Below, piece after piece: positions 54,607 through 64,000 of a DNA stretch of 64,000 nt. The translations under genes and the position numbers were made by a program. Under the pieces are notes generated by a model. The model did not search any database. It worked only from the letters and a program-made list of their open reading frames with translations, and had not been told where the DNA came from. This stretch comes from Solirubrobacteraceae bacterium (GTDB lineage Bacteria > Actinomycetota > Thermoleophilia > Solirubrobacterales > Solirubrobacteraceae). Position 1 is the stretch's first letter. Each line of letters starts with the position of its first letter. The stretch is from the NCBI GenBank assembly GCA_030447785.1, contig JAUJOF010000004.1, positions 208,741-272,740 on the forward strand. Reading direction: 5' to 3'.

Positions 54607-55983
54607 ATGGCGGGGTGCCGGCAGAGCCTGCGGGGTGCAAGGGCGGCGCGCTGCGCTTGTGTCGCGGTCCTGGTGGCGCTGGGCCTGATCGCGCTCGCGC
54701 TGTGGTCGCCCCGCCCCGCGGCGGCGAGCGCGCTGCTGGTGGTGGACCGCGGTCTGCTCGAAGTGGTCGACGATCCGCTGCTGCCGGCGCCCCTGGCTGC
54801 GCAGGCGCCCGGGGCCCGCCAGCGTGGTCCGCTGGACGGGCTGGGGGACCTGCTGCCCTTCCTGGATCCCGGTCCGCCCCCACCACCCCCGGACCAGCCG
54901 CCGCCGGGCCCGCCCCCGGACAAGCCGCCGCGCCCGTCCGACCGCGACCCGCCGGGCCCCCGGCAGGGCAAGCAGGACCTGGGCGAGGGGAGCCTGGGAA
55001 CGGTGCTCGGCCGCGCGCGGCGGCGGGGCGTCCTTTCGGCGCGCGACCACCGCGCGATGCGCGCCATCCTGCGTCAGGCCAAGCGCACCCGCTCGCGGCT
55101 TGGAGGCCAGCGCCGGCGCGAGCTGTCGCGAGTGATCCTCGCAAGCGAGCGCCTGGCGCGCCGCGGGCGCCTGACCACCGGGCGCCTCGAGGTGGTGTTC
55201 TTGCAGATGAAGCGCAACGCCCAGTACTGGCGCCGCCACGGGACGCCACGCCCCGGAACGCGCGTGAGCTTCGCGGGCAGCCCCATCGTCTTCCAGTACT
55301 TCCCGGGCCAGGGCTTGCAATTCCACCCACTGGCCAACTTCGGCAGGGCCAACGCTCTGTACAACCTGTGCGCCACGGCAAAGCGCGGCACGTGCCGGCG
55401 CGAGACGCTGCGCAGGTACCTCGACCATCTCGCCCGCCTGGGCTCCACGCGCGAGGGAGGGTTTCTCACCTGGGAGTACTTCTTCTCCTTCGGCGGCGGC
55501 TCGCCGCCCTGGACCAGCGGCATGTCCCAGGGCACCGCGCTCCAGGCCTTCGCTCGCTCGGCGCGGCTGCTAGACGAGCCCCGCTACCGCCGCTACGCCC
55601 GCCAGATGCTGGGCGCCTTCTCGCGGCGCCCGTCCAACGGCGTGCGGATGGACTCCTCGGGCGGCCGCCACTACCTCCTCTACTCCTTCGACCGTCGCCT
55701 GCGGGTGCTCAACGGCCACCTGCAGGCGACCATCGGCCTCTTCGACCACGCCCGCGCCACCGCCAGCAGGCGCTCGCACGACCTCTACCGCGCCGGCAGC
55801 CGCTCGGCGCTGCGCGAGCTGCACCGCTACGACCTGGGAAACTGGTCGCGCTACGCCCAGGGCGGCGGCCGCGCCTCCCGTGAGTACCACGAACTGGTCA
55901 CCGTGTTCCTCGAGCGCCTCTGCCAGCGCACGGGGCACCGCACCTACTGTGGCTACGCCAAGCGCTTCCGCGGCTATCTGTAA
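54607..55983 (+). CDS. Secreted D-glucuronyl C5-epimerase-like protein
   Basis: ATG 54607 gives 458 residues with a signal anchor or peptide (VAVLVALGLIALALWSPRPA then AASALL). A proline-rich linker (DPGPPPPPPDQPPPGPPPDK) and a basic helical spacer follow. The C-terminal 250 residues match the C5-epimerase pattern: PIVFQYFPGQGLQFHPLANF, TWEYFFSF, WTSGMSQGTALQAFARSARL, HYLLYSFDRRLRVLNGHLQA. Eukaryotic relatives epimerise heparan or alginate-like uronates. The bacterial substrate is unknown, presumably a surface polysaccharide. Confidence 0.82.
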   Translation: MAGCRQSLRGARAARCACVAVLVALGLIALALWSPRPAAASALLVVDRGLLEVVDDPLLPAPLAAQAPGARQRGPLDGLGDLLPFLDPGPPPPPPDQPPPGPPPDKPPRPSDRDPPGPRQGKQDLGEGSLGTVLGRARRRGVLSARDHRAMRAILRQAKRTRSRLGGQRRRELSRVILASERLARRGRLTTGRLEVVFLQMKRNAQYWRRHGTPRPGTRVSFAGSPIVFQYFPGQGLQFHPLANFGRANALYNLCATAKRGTCRRETLRRYLDHLARLGSTREGGFLTWEYFFSFGGGSPPWTSGMSQGTALQAFARSARLLDEPRYRRYARQMLGAFSRRPSNGVRMDSSGGRHYLLYSFDRRLRVLNGHLQATIGLFDHARATASRRSHDLYRAGSRSALRELHRYDLGNWSRYAQGGGRASREYHELVTVFLERLCQRTGHRTYCGYAKRFRGYL

Positions 55984-56021
55984 GCCGCCGCTCGAGCAGC
56001 GATGTCCCTCTCGGGGTCGCT

Positions 56022-56093
56022 AGGAGCATGTGTCGCTATCGCGACCTGGGGGCCCACCTCCGGCGGCCACCTGGCCGCCTCCGGCACCCCTAG
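56022..56093 (-). repeat. Interspersed palindromic repeat, copy 3
   Basis: In reverse orientation it reads CTAGGGGTGCC, the palindrome GGCGGCCAGGTGGCCGCC, then AGGTCGCGATAGCGACAC and ATGCTCC. It again sits between convergent genes, 40 bases after the C5-epimerase-like stop. Confidence 0.9.
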
Positions 56094-56133
56094 ACCCTGG
56101 CGATCCGGCGCTCATGCGAGCCGCAGATCACGA

Positions 56134-56164
56134 GGTGGCGCCGCCCCTCGAGGGCGGCGCCACC
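56134..56164. terminator. Perfect 13-bp hairpin between convergent genes
   Basis: GGTGGCGCCGCCC (56134-56146) pairs fully with GGGCGGCGCCACC (56152-56164) across a five-base loop. No T tract follows on either side, so its role as a bidirectional terminator is inferred from position between the C5-epimerase-like and DUF4383 genes. Confidence 0.6.
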
Positions 56165-56199
56165 TTCGCGGCGGTGCTGCGCGGATCGTCCGGGGTCTC

Positions 56200-56739
56200 C
56201 TACCGCTCCACGCCGGTGGGGTAGCGGGAACTGTCCGCCGCGGGCGGCGCTCCCTCAGACGGGCGCTGGAAGCGCTGCTGGCGCCTCGACTTCGGGTCTC
56301 CATCGAGCTTGTCGCGCTGCTTCTCGCCGGACGGGAGGCCGACGACCAGGCCGAGGCCGCCGAGGACCGCGTGCGTGACGTTGTTCGTCGTGTCCGCGAT
56401 GATGATGCTGGCGACGTCGTTACCGTCGATGAAGCCCCACACGGCCACGACCGTGAAGAACACCCCGGCGATCAACGAGTAGTTACGCGCAGCATCCGCA
56501 TTGATCATGGTCGCCAGTCCGGCCGCGCCGAAGGCGATCCACATGATCGTGGTCCAGCCGCTGGTGGACCAGAGGATGAACTCCGCGCCGCTGCCCGGAT
56601 CACCGACCGAGTCGAACTCCACTCCGGTGATGATGAGGCCGAGCACACCCAGCGCGGTCAGGAACGCCCCGGCGATGATCGCATACATCTGCGCGGGGGT
56701 CTTTGGCTTCTCGAGCCCGTGCTGTCGCTCTCCAGCCAT
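56200..56739 (-). CDS. DUF4383-like membrane protein
   Basis: ATG 56739 is preceded by a strong AGGAGG ribosome site. The 179-residue protein starts MAGERQHGLEKPKTPAQMYA and has four membrane helices (IIAGAFLTALGVLGLIITGV, TIMWIAFGAAGLATMI, YSLIAGVFFTVVAVWGFI and NVTHAVLGGLGLVVGL). The N-V-T-H-A-x-x-G-G-L-G-L segment is typical of DUF4383. A basic cytosolic tail follows. Function unknown. Confidence 0.75.
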   Translation of the reverse strand: MAGERQHGLEKPKTPAQMYAIIAGAFLTALGVLGLIITGVEFDSVGDPGSGAEFILWSTSGWTTIMWIAFGAAGLATMINADAARNYSLIAGVFFTVVAVWGFIDGNDVASIIIADTTNNVTHAVLGGLGLVVGLPSGEKQRDKLDGDPKSRRQQRFQRPSEGAPPAADSSRYPTGVER

Positions 56740-56870
56740 GGGGTACCTCCTCCTGTCGTTTGCTTTCTTCACCCTGGAATACCCCCGCCCCGATCCGTGG
56801 TTTCCGGCACCGTCACCGGGCGGACGGTCCTGCGTGGTGACCTCTCTCTGGCCGCAGCGAGTGGGTCGGG

Positions 56871-57269
56871 CTAAGAACTCGCGCCGACCGACGGGCGCTC
56901 GATCAGCTCGATCCGGTAGCCGTCGGGATCGCGGACGAAGCAGATGCGCGGGCCGCCCTCCCCGACGTGGTAGGGCGGCTTCTCGGGTCCGATTCCCTGT
57001 GCCTCCAGCGCGGCCAGCTTGGCATCGAGGTCCTCGACGGTCACCGCGATGTGGTTGTAGCCCGTGCCGAGGTCGTAGCTCTCCACGCCCGGGTTCTTGG
57101 TCAGCTCGAGGCGGTCGCCGTCGCCGGGCAGGCCCATGAACACGTTGGTCGCGCCGTCGGGGAGGTCCATCCGCCGGCGATCCTCGAAGCCCAGCGCCTC
57201 GTAGAAGGACACGGAGCGCTCAACGTCCCCAATCCTGTAGCAGGTATGAATTAGCTGCTCGGTGGTCAT
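56871..57269 (-). CDS. Glyoxalase I / VOC-family protein
   Basis: The 132-residue protein has two VOC half-domains: QLIHTCYRIGDVERSVSFYE followed by ALGFEDRRRMDLPDG, then GTGYNHIAVTVEDLDAKLAA followed by CFVRDPDGYRIELIER. Metal ligands (His8, Glu near 57, His near 76, Glu near 125) are in the positions of lactoylglutathione lyase. Actinobacteria generally lack glutathione, so the thiol cofactor may be different. The upstream extension antisense to the UbiB-like gene was rejected. Confidence 0.88.
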   Translation of the reverse strand: MTTEQLIHTCYRIGDVERSVSFYEALGFEDRRRMDLPDGATNVFMGLPGDGDRLELTKNPGVESYDLGTGYNHIAVTVEDLDAKLAALEAQGIGPEKPPYHVGEGGPRICFVRDPDGYRIELIERPSVGASS

Positions 57270-57297
57270 GCCTTCGGACAGTACCCTCGCAACGCGC

Positions 57298-58704
57298 ATG
57301 GCCGACAAGGACTCCATCCCCACCTCCCGCATCCGCCGCTCGGGGCGCATGGCCCGGCTGGGCGCCGAGACCGCGGCGCGTACCTTCGGAACCAAGGCGG
57401 CCAATCTGGGCCGCGACGAGGAGGGCCGCCGCGACGCCGCGTCGCGACGCCAGCTGGAGACCGCGGAGCAGATCGTCGCCGCGCTGGGGACGATGAAGGG
57501 TGCGGCCATGAAGCTCGGCCAGGTCATGTCGTTCCTCGACGTGGGCCTGGTGCCCGAGGAGCACCGCGAGGCCTTTCAGGCCAAGCTGGCCGAGCTGCGC
57601 GACGCGGCGCCCAAGGTCTCCTTCAGGGACATGAAGGGCGTGATCGAGGGCGAGTACGGCGAGAAGCTCGACGACGTCTTCGAGACCTTCGACCCGGTGC
57701 CCATCGCGGCGGCCTCGATCGGCCAGGTCTACAAGGCGCGCCTGCCGGCACCGACCCCGAAGGGGTTGGTGGGGCGCGACGTCGCCGTCAAGGTCCAGTA
57801 CCCGGGCGTGGCCAACGCGGTGCGCGCCGACATGCAGAACCTCGGCCTGATCCTGCGCCTGATGAAGCGCATCGCCCCCGGCCTCGATCCCAAGGCCATC
57901 GCCCTGGAGGTGCGCACGCGCATCGAGGAGGAGCTCGACTACGAGCTCGAGGCCCAGAACCAGCGCACGCTGGCGCGCATCTTCCGCGGCCATCCGTTCA
58001 TCCACGTCCCCGCGGTGATGACCTCGCTGTCGCGCGAGAAGGTCATCGTCAGCGAGTTCGTCGACGGGCGCGGCTTCGAGGAGATCAAGCAACTGCCCCA
58101 GGACGAGCGCGACCGCATCGGCGAGATCGTCTACCGCTTCTACTTCGGCTGCATGTACCGCCACCACCAGTTCAGCGGCGACCCGCATCCGGGCAACTCG
58201 CTGCTCATGGGGGACGGACGGATGGCCTTCATCGACTTCGGGCTGTTCAAGCACATCCCCGCCGAGGCGGCGGAGTTCGAGCTGCAGTCCCAGCGCCTGG
58301 GCGTGGCCCGGGACGCCAGAGGCCTCGTCGAGCACCTGCACCGAGGCGGCTGGCTCGGCGATCCCTCGCGCTACTCCGAGGAGGGCCTGCTCGCCCAGTT
58401 CGACGACCTCACGTGGTGGTACACGCGCGACGAGGAGGTGGCGCTCGACTCCGACATCGCCACCGAGGTGTTCATCCAGATGGGCGACATGCGCTCGGAC
58501 CACTTCCAGCAGATGCGCCATGAGACACTGCCCCCCGACCACCTCTTCGGCCGCCGCCTGGAGACGCTGACGCTGGCGGTCATGAGTCAGCTCGAGGCGC
58601 GGGGCAACTGGCACCGGATCGCCCGCGAGTGGATCTTCGGCGACGCGCCCGCCACCGAGCTCGGCCGCCAGGAGGCCGAGTTCTACGCCCGCGCCGCCGC
58701 GTAG
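57298..58704 (+). CDS. ABC1/UbiB-family atypical kinase
   Basis: The 468-residue protein shows the KxGQ motif MKLGQVMSFLDVGLVPEEHR. It also has the Ala-rich nucleotide loop VPIAAASIGQVYKARL, the catalytic Lys DVAVKVQYPG, and metal/catalytic residues QFSGDPHPGNSLLM and FIDFGLFK. UbiB/Coq8-type proteins act as ATPases supporting quinone or lipid metabolism. It lacks the C-terminal membrane anchor of E. coli UbiB. It is divergent from the glyoxalase gene, 28 bases away. Confidence 0.92.
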   Translation: MADKDSIPTSRIRRSGRMARLGAETAARTFGTKAANLGRDEEGRRDAASRRQLETAEQIVAALGTMKGAAMKLGQVMSFLDVGLVPEEHREAFQAKLAELRDAAPKVSFRDMKGVIEGEYGEKLDDVFETFDPVPIAAASIGQVYKARLPAPTPKGLVGRDVAVKVQYPGVANAVRADMQNLGLILRLMKRIAPGLDPKAIALEVRTRIEEELDYELEAQNQRTLARIFRGHPFIHVPAVMTSLSREKVIVSEFVDGRGFEEIKQLPQDERDRIGEIVYRFYFGCMYRHHQFSGDPHPGNSLLMGDGRMAFIDFGLFKHIPAEAAEFELQSQRLGVARDARGLVEHLHRGGWLGDPSRYSEEGLLAQFDDLTWWYTRDEEVALDSDIATEVFIQMGDMRSDHFQQMRHETLPPDHLFGRRLETLTLAVMSQLEARGNWHRIAREWIFGDAPATELGRQEAEFYARAAA

Positions 58705-58744
58705 CGCAGGCACCCCCGCCCGGCTGGCGCGCCTGCGCCTGGGC

Positions 58745-59368
58745 GTGCTGGTCCTCGCCCTGACCGCCGTCTTCGCCCTGGTCGTGCTCGTCGTGGCCCG
58801 CTCCCCCGCGGCCATCCGCGAGACAGTCGACGACGCCGGCGGGTGGGCGCCCGTGGCCTACGTCCTGGTCGTGGCGCTGCTGACGTGCGCGTTCTTTCCC
58901 TTCCCGGTCATGGCCGTGGCCGGCGGCCTGCTCTTCGGCGTGGCCGCGGGCACGGCGCTTTCCACCGCCGGAGAGGCGATCGGCGCCGTGACCGCCTTCC
59001 TGATAGCGCGGTACGTGGCCCGCGCGGGCGCCGAGGACCTCGCCGGGCAGCGCCTGGGACGACTGCGAACCTTCGTCGCGCGGCGGGGCTTCGTGGCCGT
59101 CCTGTACGCGCGAATCATCCCCGGGGTCCCGCGCCACCTGGCCAACTACCTCTTCGGCATCACCCGGGTGACCCTGGCGGCCTACGCGCTGGCCACCGTG
59201 ATCGGCGTCGTCCCGCGCGCCTACGCCTACACCGCGCTGGGCGGCACGCTGGGCGACCTCACCTCGCCGCAGTCGGTCATCGCCGTCGGGGTGCTGGTCG
59301 CCATGGCCCTGCTGGGACTGTTCATCCTGCGCCGCGAGGGGCGCTCGGGCGCCGCTCTGTCCGGTTAG
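58745..59368 (+). CDS. TVP38/TMEM64 (SNARE-associated/DedA-like) membrane protein
   Basis: The 207-residue protein has four to five membrane segments and the family core FFPFPVMAVAGGLLFGVAAG, a glycine-rich re-entrant loop, and ARIIPGVPRHLANYLFGITR. Relatives are lipid scramblases or proton-coupled transporters. GTG 58745 is the first plausible start, 40 bases after the UbiB-like stop, but a start slightly upstream overlapping that gene cannot be excluded. Confidence 0.85.
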   Translation: MLVLALTAVFALVVLVVARSPAAIRETVDDAGGWAPVAYVLVVALLTCAFFPFPVMAVAGGLLFGVAAGTALSTAGEAIGAVTAFLIARYVARAGAEDLAGQRLGRLRTFVARRGFVAVLYARIIPGVPRHLANYLFGITRVTLAAYALATVIGVVPRAYAYTALGGTLGDLTSPQSVIAVGVLVAMALLGLFILRREGRSGAALSG

Positions 59369-59452
59369 GGGGTGGCGCAGGCTGACCTCTCAGTTGCGCA
59401 CGGCGTCGCTGCGCTCGTGCGTTGGTAGGGCGCCTGACTGCCCGGCGCCGGA

Positions 59453-60862
59453 TCAGGTCTGCGCCACCTGGAACAGGCTGGTCGTCCCCGGCCGGCCGCT
59501 CGGCAGCCCCGCGGTCACGCCGATGCGCTCTCCGGGCGCCACCCAGCCCAGCTCCACCACGCGCCGTGCGGCGTCGTAGATGAGGTCCTCGGTGACCTCG
59601 TGGCGACGCATGGAGGCCGCGCGCACGCCCCACATCAGCCCGCAGCGGCGCACGGTCTCCTTGCCTGGCGACAGCGCGATGATCGGCACCTCGGGACGGT
59701 GGGCGCTGACCAGGCGCGCCGAGCGCCCCGACAGCGTGGGCACCACCAGCGCGGCCAGCTTGAGCTCGCGGGCGGCCACGCAGGCCGAGTGAGCCACCGT
59801 GTAGGCGGGGTCGCGGTCGTCGCGCGCCACCCGGTGGTCGTTCCAGTGCTGGTAGGGCAGGGCCTGCTCGGTGTGCAGCGCGATCGCGTTCATCATGGCC
59901 ACCGTTCCCACCGGGTGCTCGCCCACGGCGGTCTCCTGGGAGAGCATCACGGCGTCGGTGCCGTCGAGGATCGCGTTGGCCACGTCGGCCACCTCGGCGC
60001 GCGTGGGGCGGCTGGCGGTGACCATGGAGTCGAGCATCTGTGTCGCGGTGATGGCCGGACGGGCCAGGCGACCGGCCATCGCGAGCAGGCGTTTCTGCAC
60101 GAGCGGGACCTCCTCGATCGGCAGCTCGATGCCCAGGTCCCCGCGGGCCACCATGACGCAGTCGGCGACGGCGAGGATCTCCTCGGCGCGCTGCACCGCT
60201 TGGGGCTTCTCGATCTTGGCGATGAGCGGCAGGCGCGTGTGCTCGCGCACGTGCTCGATGTCCTCGGGGCTGCGCACGAAGCTCAGCGCCACCAGGTCGG
60301 TGCCCATCCGCTCTCCGGCGCCGAGCAGCTCGAGGTCGTCCTGGGGCACGGCGGGCAGCACGTCGAGCGGGCCGGGCACGTTGAGCCCCTGGCGCGAGGC
60401 CACCGCGCCGCCGACCTCCACCTCCGTGTCGATCTCGCCCTCGCCGGCGCGCACGCCGGTGACCTTCAGGCGGATCGCCCCGTCGGCCAGGTACATCACC
60501 TCGCCGGGGGACACGCCGTCGGCCAGGCCCGGGAAGCCGACGCTCATGCGCCGCGCGGTGCCGGCACTGTCCGCCCCGCAGACGAACGTGAGGTGGTCCC
60601 CGCCGGCGAGCTCCACCAAGTCCTCCTCCAGCGGCCCGATGCGCAGCTTGGGCCCGGGGAGGTCCTGCAGGATGGCCACGGGTCGTCCCGCGCGCCCGGC
60701 CGCGTCGCGCACGCGGTGCGCCGTCTCGGCGTGCTCCTCGACCGACCCGTGGGAGAAGTTCAGCCGCGCGACGTCGAGGCCGGCGTCGACCATGCGCACC
60801 AGCGTCTCGGGCTCGCGCGAGGCCGGGCCGATCGTCGCGACGATCTTGGTGCGGCGCTCCAT
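59453..60862 (-). CDS. pyk: Pyruvate kinase
   Basis: The 469-residue enzyme makes pyruvate and ATP from PEP and ADP, the last step of glycolysis. RTKIVATIGPASREPETLVR opens the barrel, ARLNFSHGSVEEH is the substrate loop, and IAKIEKPQAVQRAEEILA with MVARGDLGIELP holds the catalytic Lys and metal-binding residues. ITATQMLDSMV follows. The C-terminal regulatory domain is present, ending RPGTTSLFQVAQT. Confidence 0.95.
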   Translation of the reverse strand: MERRTKIVATIGPASREPETLVRMVDAGLDVARLNFSHGSVEEHAETAHRVRDAAGRAGRPVAILQDLPGPKLRIGPLEEDLVELAGGDHLTFVCGADSAGTARRMSVGFPGLADGVSPGEVMYLADGAIRLKVTGVRAGEGEIDTEVEVGGAVASRQGLNVPGPLDVLPAVPQDDLELLGAGERMGTDLVALSFVRSPEDIEHVREHTRLPLIAKIEKPQAVQRAEEILAVADCVMVARGDLGIELPIEEVPLVQKRLLAMAGRLARPAITATQMLDSMVTASRPTRAEVADVANAILDGTDAVMLSQETAVGEHPVGTVAMMNAIALHTEQALPYQHWNDHRVARDDRDPAYTVAHSACVAARELKLAALVVPTLSGRSARLVSAHRPEVPIIALSPGKETVRRCGLMWGVRAASMRRHEVTEDLIYDAARRVVELGWVAPGERIGVTAGLPSGRPGTTSLFQVAQT

Positions 60863-60915
60863 GGCCCGCACAATACGTCCCCGTCTGCCACGGGCGGCGC
60901 TCTGCCGGCGGTCGG

Positions 60916-61374
60916 CTACGAGGTCACGATGCGGCGCGCCCCCGCTCGCCCCAGCCACGCGCAGAGGCCCACGCCCACCGCGATGCCCACGGCGGCGCCC
61001 CCGACGATGTCCACGGGGACGTGGTAGTCGCCCAGAACGAGGGCGATCGCCTGCAGGGCGACCAGCGGGACCACGGCGCCCAGCCAGCGCCGGTCGCGGG
61101 CCACCAGGAAGACGGCCGCGGTGACCGCGTAGGCCGTGTGCCCGCTGGGGAAGAGCGGGTGGCCCGGCCAGACCTCGAGGGTCTTCCCCGCGAGCGTGAC
61201 CAGGGCGGCCAGCAGCGCGGCGCCCAGGGCCCACAGCCGGAAGCGCCAGCGATCGTGCCCCGGTCCGCTCCAGCGGGGCGCCAGGAAGAGCAGACCCGTC
61301 CAGACGACCAGCAGCAGCTCTGCTGCGATCGCCCAGTAGAACGCCGCAGAGCCGGCCACATGGGCGAGCGTCAT
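60916..61374 (-). CDS. PAP2-family phosphatase
   Basis: The 152-residue membrane protein has five hydrophobic segments. The acid-phosphatase motifs are PLFPSGHTAYAVTAAVF (motif 2, catalytic His) and GDYHVPVDIVGGAAVG (motif 3, nucleophilic His in YHVPVD). Motif 1 appears reduced to GKTLEVWPGHP. These enzymes dephosphorylate phosphatidic acid, undecaprenyl pyrophosphate or similar lipids at the outer face of the membrane. Confidence 0.85.
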   Translation of the reverse strand: MTLAHVAGSAAFYWAIAAELLLVVWTGLLFLAPRWSGPGHDRWRFRLWALGAALLAALVTLAGKTLEVWPGHPLFPSGHTAYAVTAAVFLVARDRRWLGAVVPLVALQAIALVLGDYHVPVDIVGGAAVGIAVGVGLCAWLGRAGARRIVTS

Positions 61375-61442
61375 GGGCCGAGGGTACTCGCCGTCCCACG
61401 CGGATTCGCGTGTGGCGCGGATCCGCTCCAGCGGCGGCTGCG

Positions 61443-62536
<1,094 letters not shown>

Positions 62537-62540
<4 letters not shown>

Positions 62541-63724
62541 TGCGCACTCGCTCGCACTCCACCCCAGGCCTCGTCCAGCGCGGCCAGCGCCTCGGTCGGG
62601 TCAACCCCCAGCGCGCCGGCCAGAGCGCTCACCAAGCGGCGCTGGGGCTGGCGGCGCGCGCCGGTGCCCATGACCCCGATCCGCCACGCCCGGCCGGCCA
62701 GCGGGCCCAGGCCGCCGGAGACCTCGATGCCGTGGTCGAGCAGGAGCATGCGGCGCACCGCGGCCTCGTCGATGTCCTCGGGGACCCGCACCGCCAGCAG
62801 CGGCCACAGCGCCTCGCCCTCGGGGGCCAGGCGCTCGAAGCCCAGGCCCAGAAGGGCCACCCGCAGCGCCTCGTGAGCTTGGCGGTGACGCGCCCAGCGG
62901 GCCTCGAGGCCCTCCTCCGCCACGAGGCGCAGCCCCTCGCGCAGCGCGTAGACGAGGTTGATGGGCGCGGTGTGGTGGTAGGCGCGCCCGCCGTCGCCCT
63001 GCCAGTACGACAGCACCAGCGACAGGTCGAAATACCAGGAGCGCACCGGCGAAGAGCGCGCCCGCAGCTTGGCCAGGGCCCGCTCGCCCGCGGTGAAGGG
63101 CGCGAGCCCCGGTGGCACGTTCAGGCACTTCTGCGTGCCGCTGAAGGCGGCGTCCACCCCCGCGTCGTCCAGCGCGAGCGGGTGGCCGGCCAGCGAGGTC
63201 ACGCAGTCGATCATGAACAGCGCGTCGTGCTCGCGGCAGGCCTGCCCGAGCCCGTCCAGCGGCTGGGCCACGCCGGTCGAGGTCTCCCCGTGCACCACGA
63301 CCATGGCGTCCAGCCCGCCACGCGCGGCCTCGATCAGCCGGGCGGGGTCGATGGCCCGGCCCCACTCGGCCTCCACGCGCACGACGTCGGCGCCCGCGCG
63401 GGCCAGCTGGTCGGCCATCCGCTCTCCGAAGAGCCCGTGCACGCCGCACACCACGCGGTCGCCCGGCTCGACGAAGTTGCCCACCAGCGCATCCATCCCC
63501 GCGCTGCCGGTGCCGCTGATGGGCAGCGTCGCGCGGTTGGCCGTGGCGAAGGTCGCGCGCAGCAGCTCGGCCAGGTCGTCCATGATCACGGCGAAGGCCG
63601 GGTCCAAGTGCCCGATGGTCGGCCAGGCCAGCGCGTCGAGCACCTCGCGGGGCACGGGGCTGGGGCCCGAGCCCAGCAGCAGCCGCTCGGGCGGGCGGCC
63701 GGCCGGCGCCGCGGCCGCGCTCAC
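62537..63724 (-). CDS. Class V PLP-dependent aminotransferase (AGT/SPT-like)
   Basis: The 395-residue protein matches alanine-glyoxylate/serine-pyruvate aminotransferases. LLLGSGPSPVPREVLDALAW starts the domain, PISGTGSAGMDALVGNFVEP binds PLP phosphate, VVVHGETSTGVAQPL and FMIDCVTSLAGHPL flank the cofactor-binding Asp, and DAAFSGTQKCLNVPPGL holds the Schiff-base Lys. The likely reaction is transamination between serine or alanine and an oxoacid. It overlaps the genes on both sides by four bases. Confidence 0.93.
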
Positions 63725-63999
63725 GGCGCTTGCACGTCGGGGAAGTGCTCGGCCAGGTGCTCGCGCAGCGCGTCGCGCACGAAGCGCCGCTCGTCCTGGG
63801 TAGCCAGGCGAAAGCGCCCCAGCAGCTCGCGCTGGTCCTCGGCGGGCACGCCGTCGATCTCCCAGCGCACGGCCAGGCGCTCGAAGAGGAACTCGACGGC
63901 GCGCTGCCAGGAGTCCTCGGTCGAGCGCCCCTGGTCGTGCAGGACGGCGGCGTACTCGCGCCGCGTGGCGGGCGTGAGCGCTCCGCGCAGGGTCAGCAC
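63721..63999 (-). CDS. Unrecognised helical protein, possibly cut by the window edge
   Basis: The frame ends FPDVQAP at 63721, overlapping the aminotransferase start by four bases. The 92 visible residues (TPATRREYAAVLHDQGRSTE, WQRAVEFLFERLAVRWEIDG, DERRFVRDALREHLAEHFPD) are amphipathic helices. A GTG at 63999 could be the start, but the frame may continue beyond the window. I do not recognise the family. It belongs to the same operon as the aminotransferase and M29 peptidase. Confidence 0.65.
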   Translation of the reverse strand: MLTLRGALTPATRREYAAVLHDQGRSTEDSWQRAVEFLFERLAVRWEIDGVPAEDQRELLGRFRLATQDERRFVRDALREHLAEHFPDVQAP

Positions 64000-64000
64000 G

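Overview
The window is a high-GC chromosomal segment of an actinobacterium. The mismatch endonuclease NucS, a Kgd-type 2-oxoglutarate dehydrogenase, an ECF41 sigma factor and many DUF3159/DUF427/DUF4383-type actinobacterial proteins support this. Gene content resembles Solirubrobacterales/Thermoleophilia, but that rank is an inference.

Layout. 0-4 kb is a scarred tRNA region: a helicase, tRNA-Lys, a broken HTH/LAGLIDADG-like gene, an irregular tRNA-Glu, a broken membrane-protein gene, tRNA-Val and a decayed insertion sequence. 4-7.4 kb holds two family-2 glycosyltransferases and a cytochrome P450. 7.475-23.213 kb is an integrated island bounded by a 48-bp repeat of the 3' part of tRNA-Asp(GTC). 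23.2-64 kb is mostly ordinary chromosome: ECF41 regulon, methyltransferase/PaiB, secreted BNR protein, a lone S18 paralogue, aconitase, a two-component/CBS/ArsB-type transporter operon, a VapBC-like pair, M42 peptidase, HAD phosphatase, truncated ettA, nucS, kgd with fused lipoyl-E2, TetR/cupin, exopolyphosphatase, C5-epimerase-like protein, UbiB-like kinase, pyruvate kinase, M29 peptidase and a class V aminotransferase.

The island is the exciting part. It carries (i) a DUF4297(Cap4)-like nuclease fused to a NACHT-type STAND NTPase, followed one base later by an unrecognised partner; (ii) a tightly overlapping operon encoding a PEP-synthase/PPDK-like protein fused to a MazG-type pyrophosphohydrolase, an AAA+ ATPase with an alpha-barrel-like N-terminus, a HIT hydrolase and probably a small protein, which I propose as an undescribed nucleotide-targeting defence system; (iii) an AbiE-like type IV toxin-antitoxin pair placed between two copies of a 106-bp repeat, one of which includes the remnant of an earlier integrase; and (iv) mobility genes (replication-relaxation-like protein, excisionase, tyrosine recombinase).

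Many reading frames are broken in one characteristic way: each can be restored by adding one base to a short homopolymer. This affects the helicase, HTH gene, membrane protein, transposase, replication-relaxation gene, ABM-like gene, integrase, aconitase and an oxidase remnant. Because a core gene (aconitase) is hit twice within 11 bases, consensus sequencing error is the leading explanation. A GC-only block inside the HAD gene and a 55-70-bp repeat that truncates ettA are further spots where the assembly itself should be questioned.
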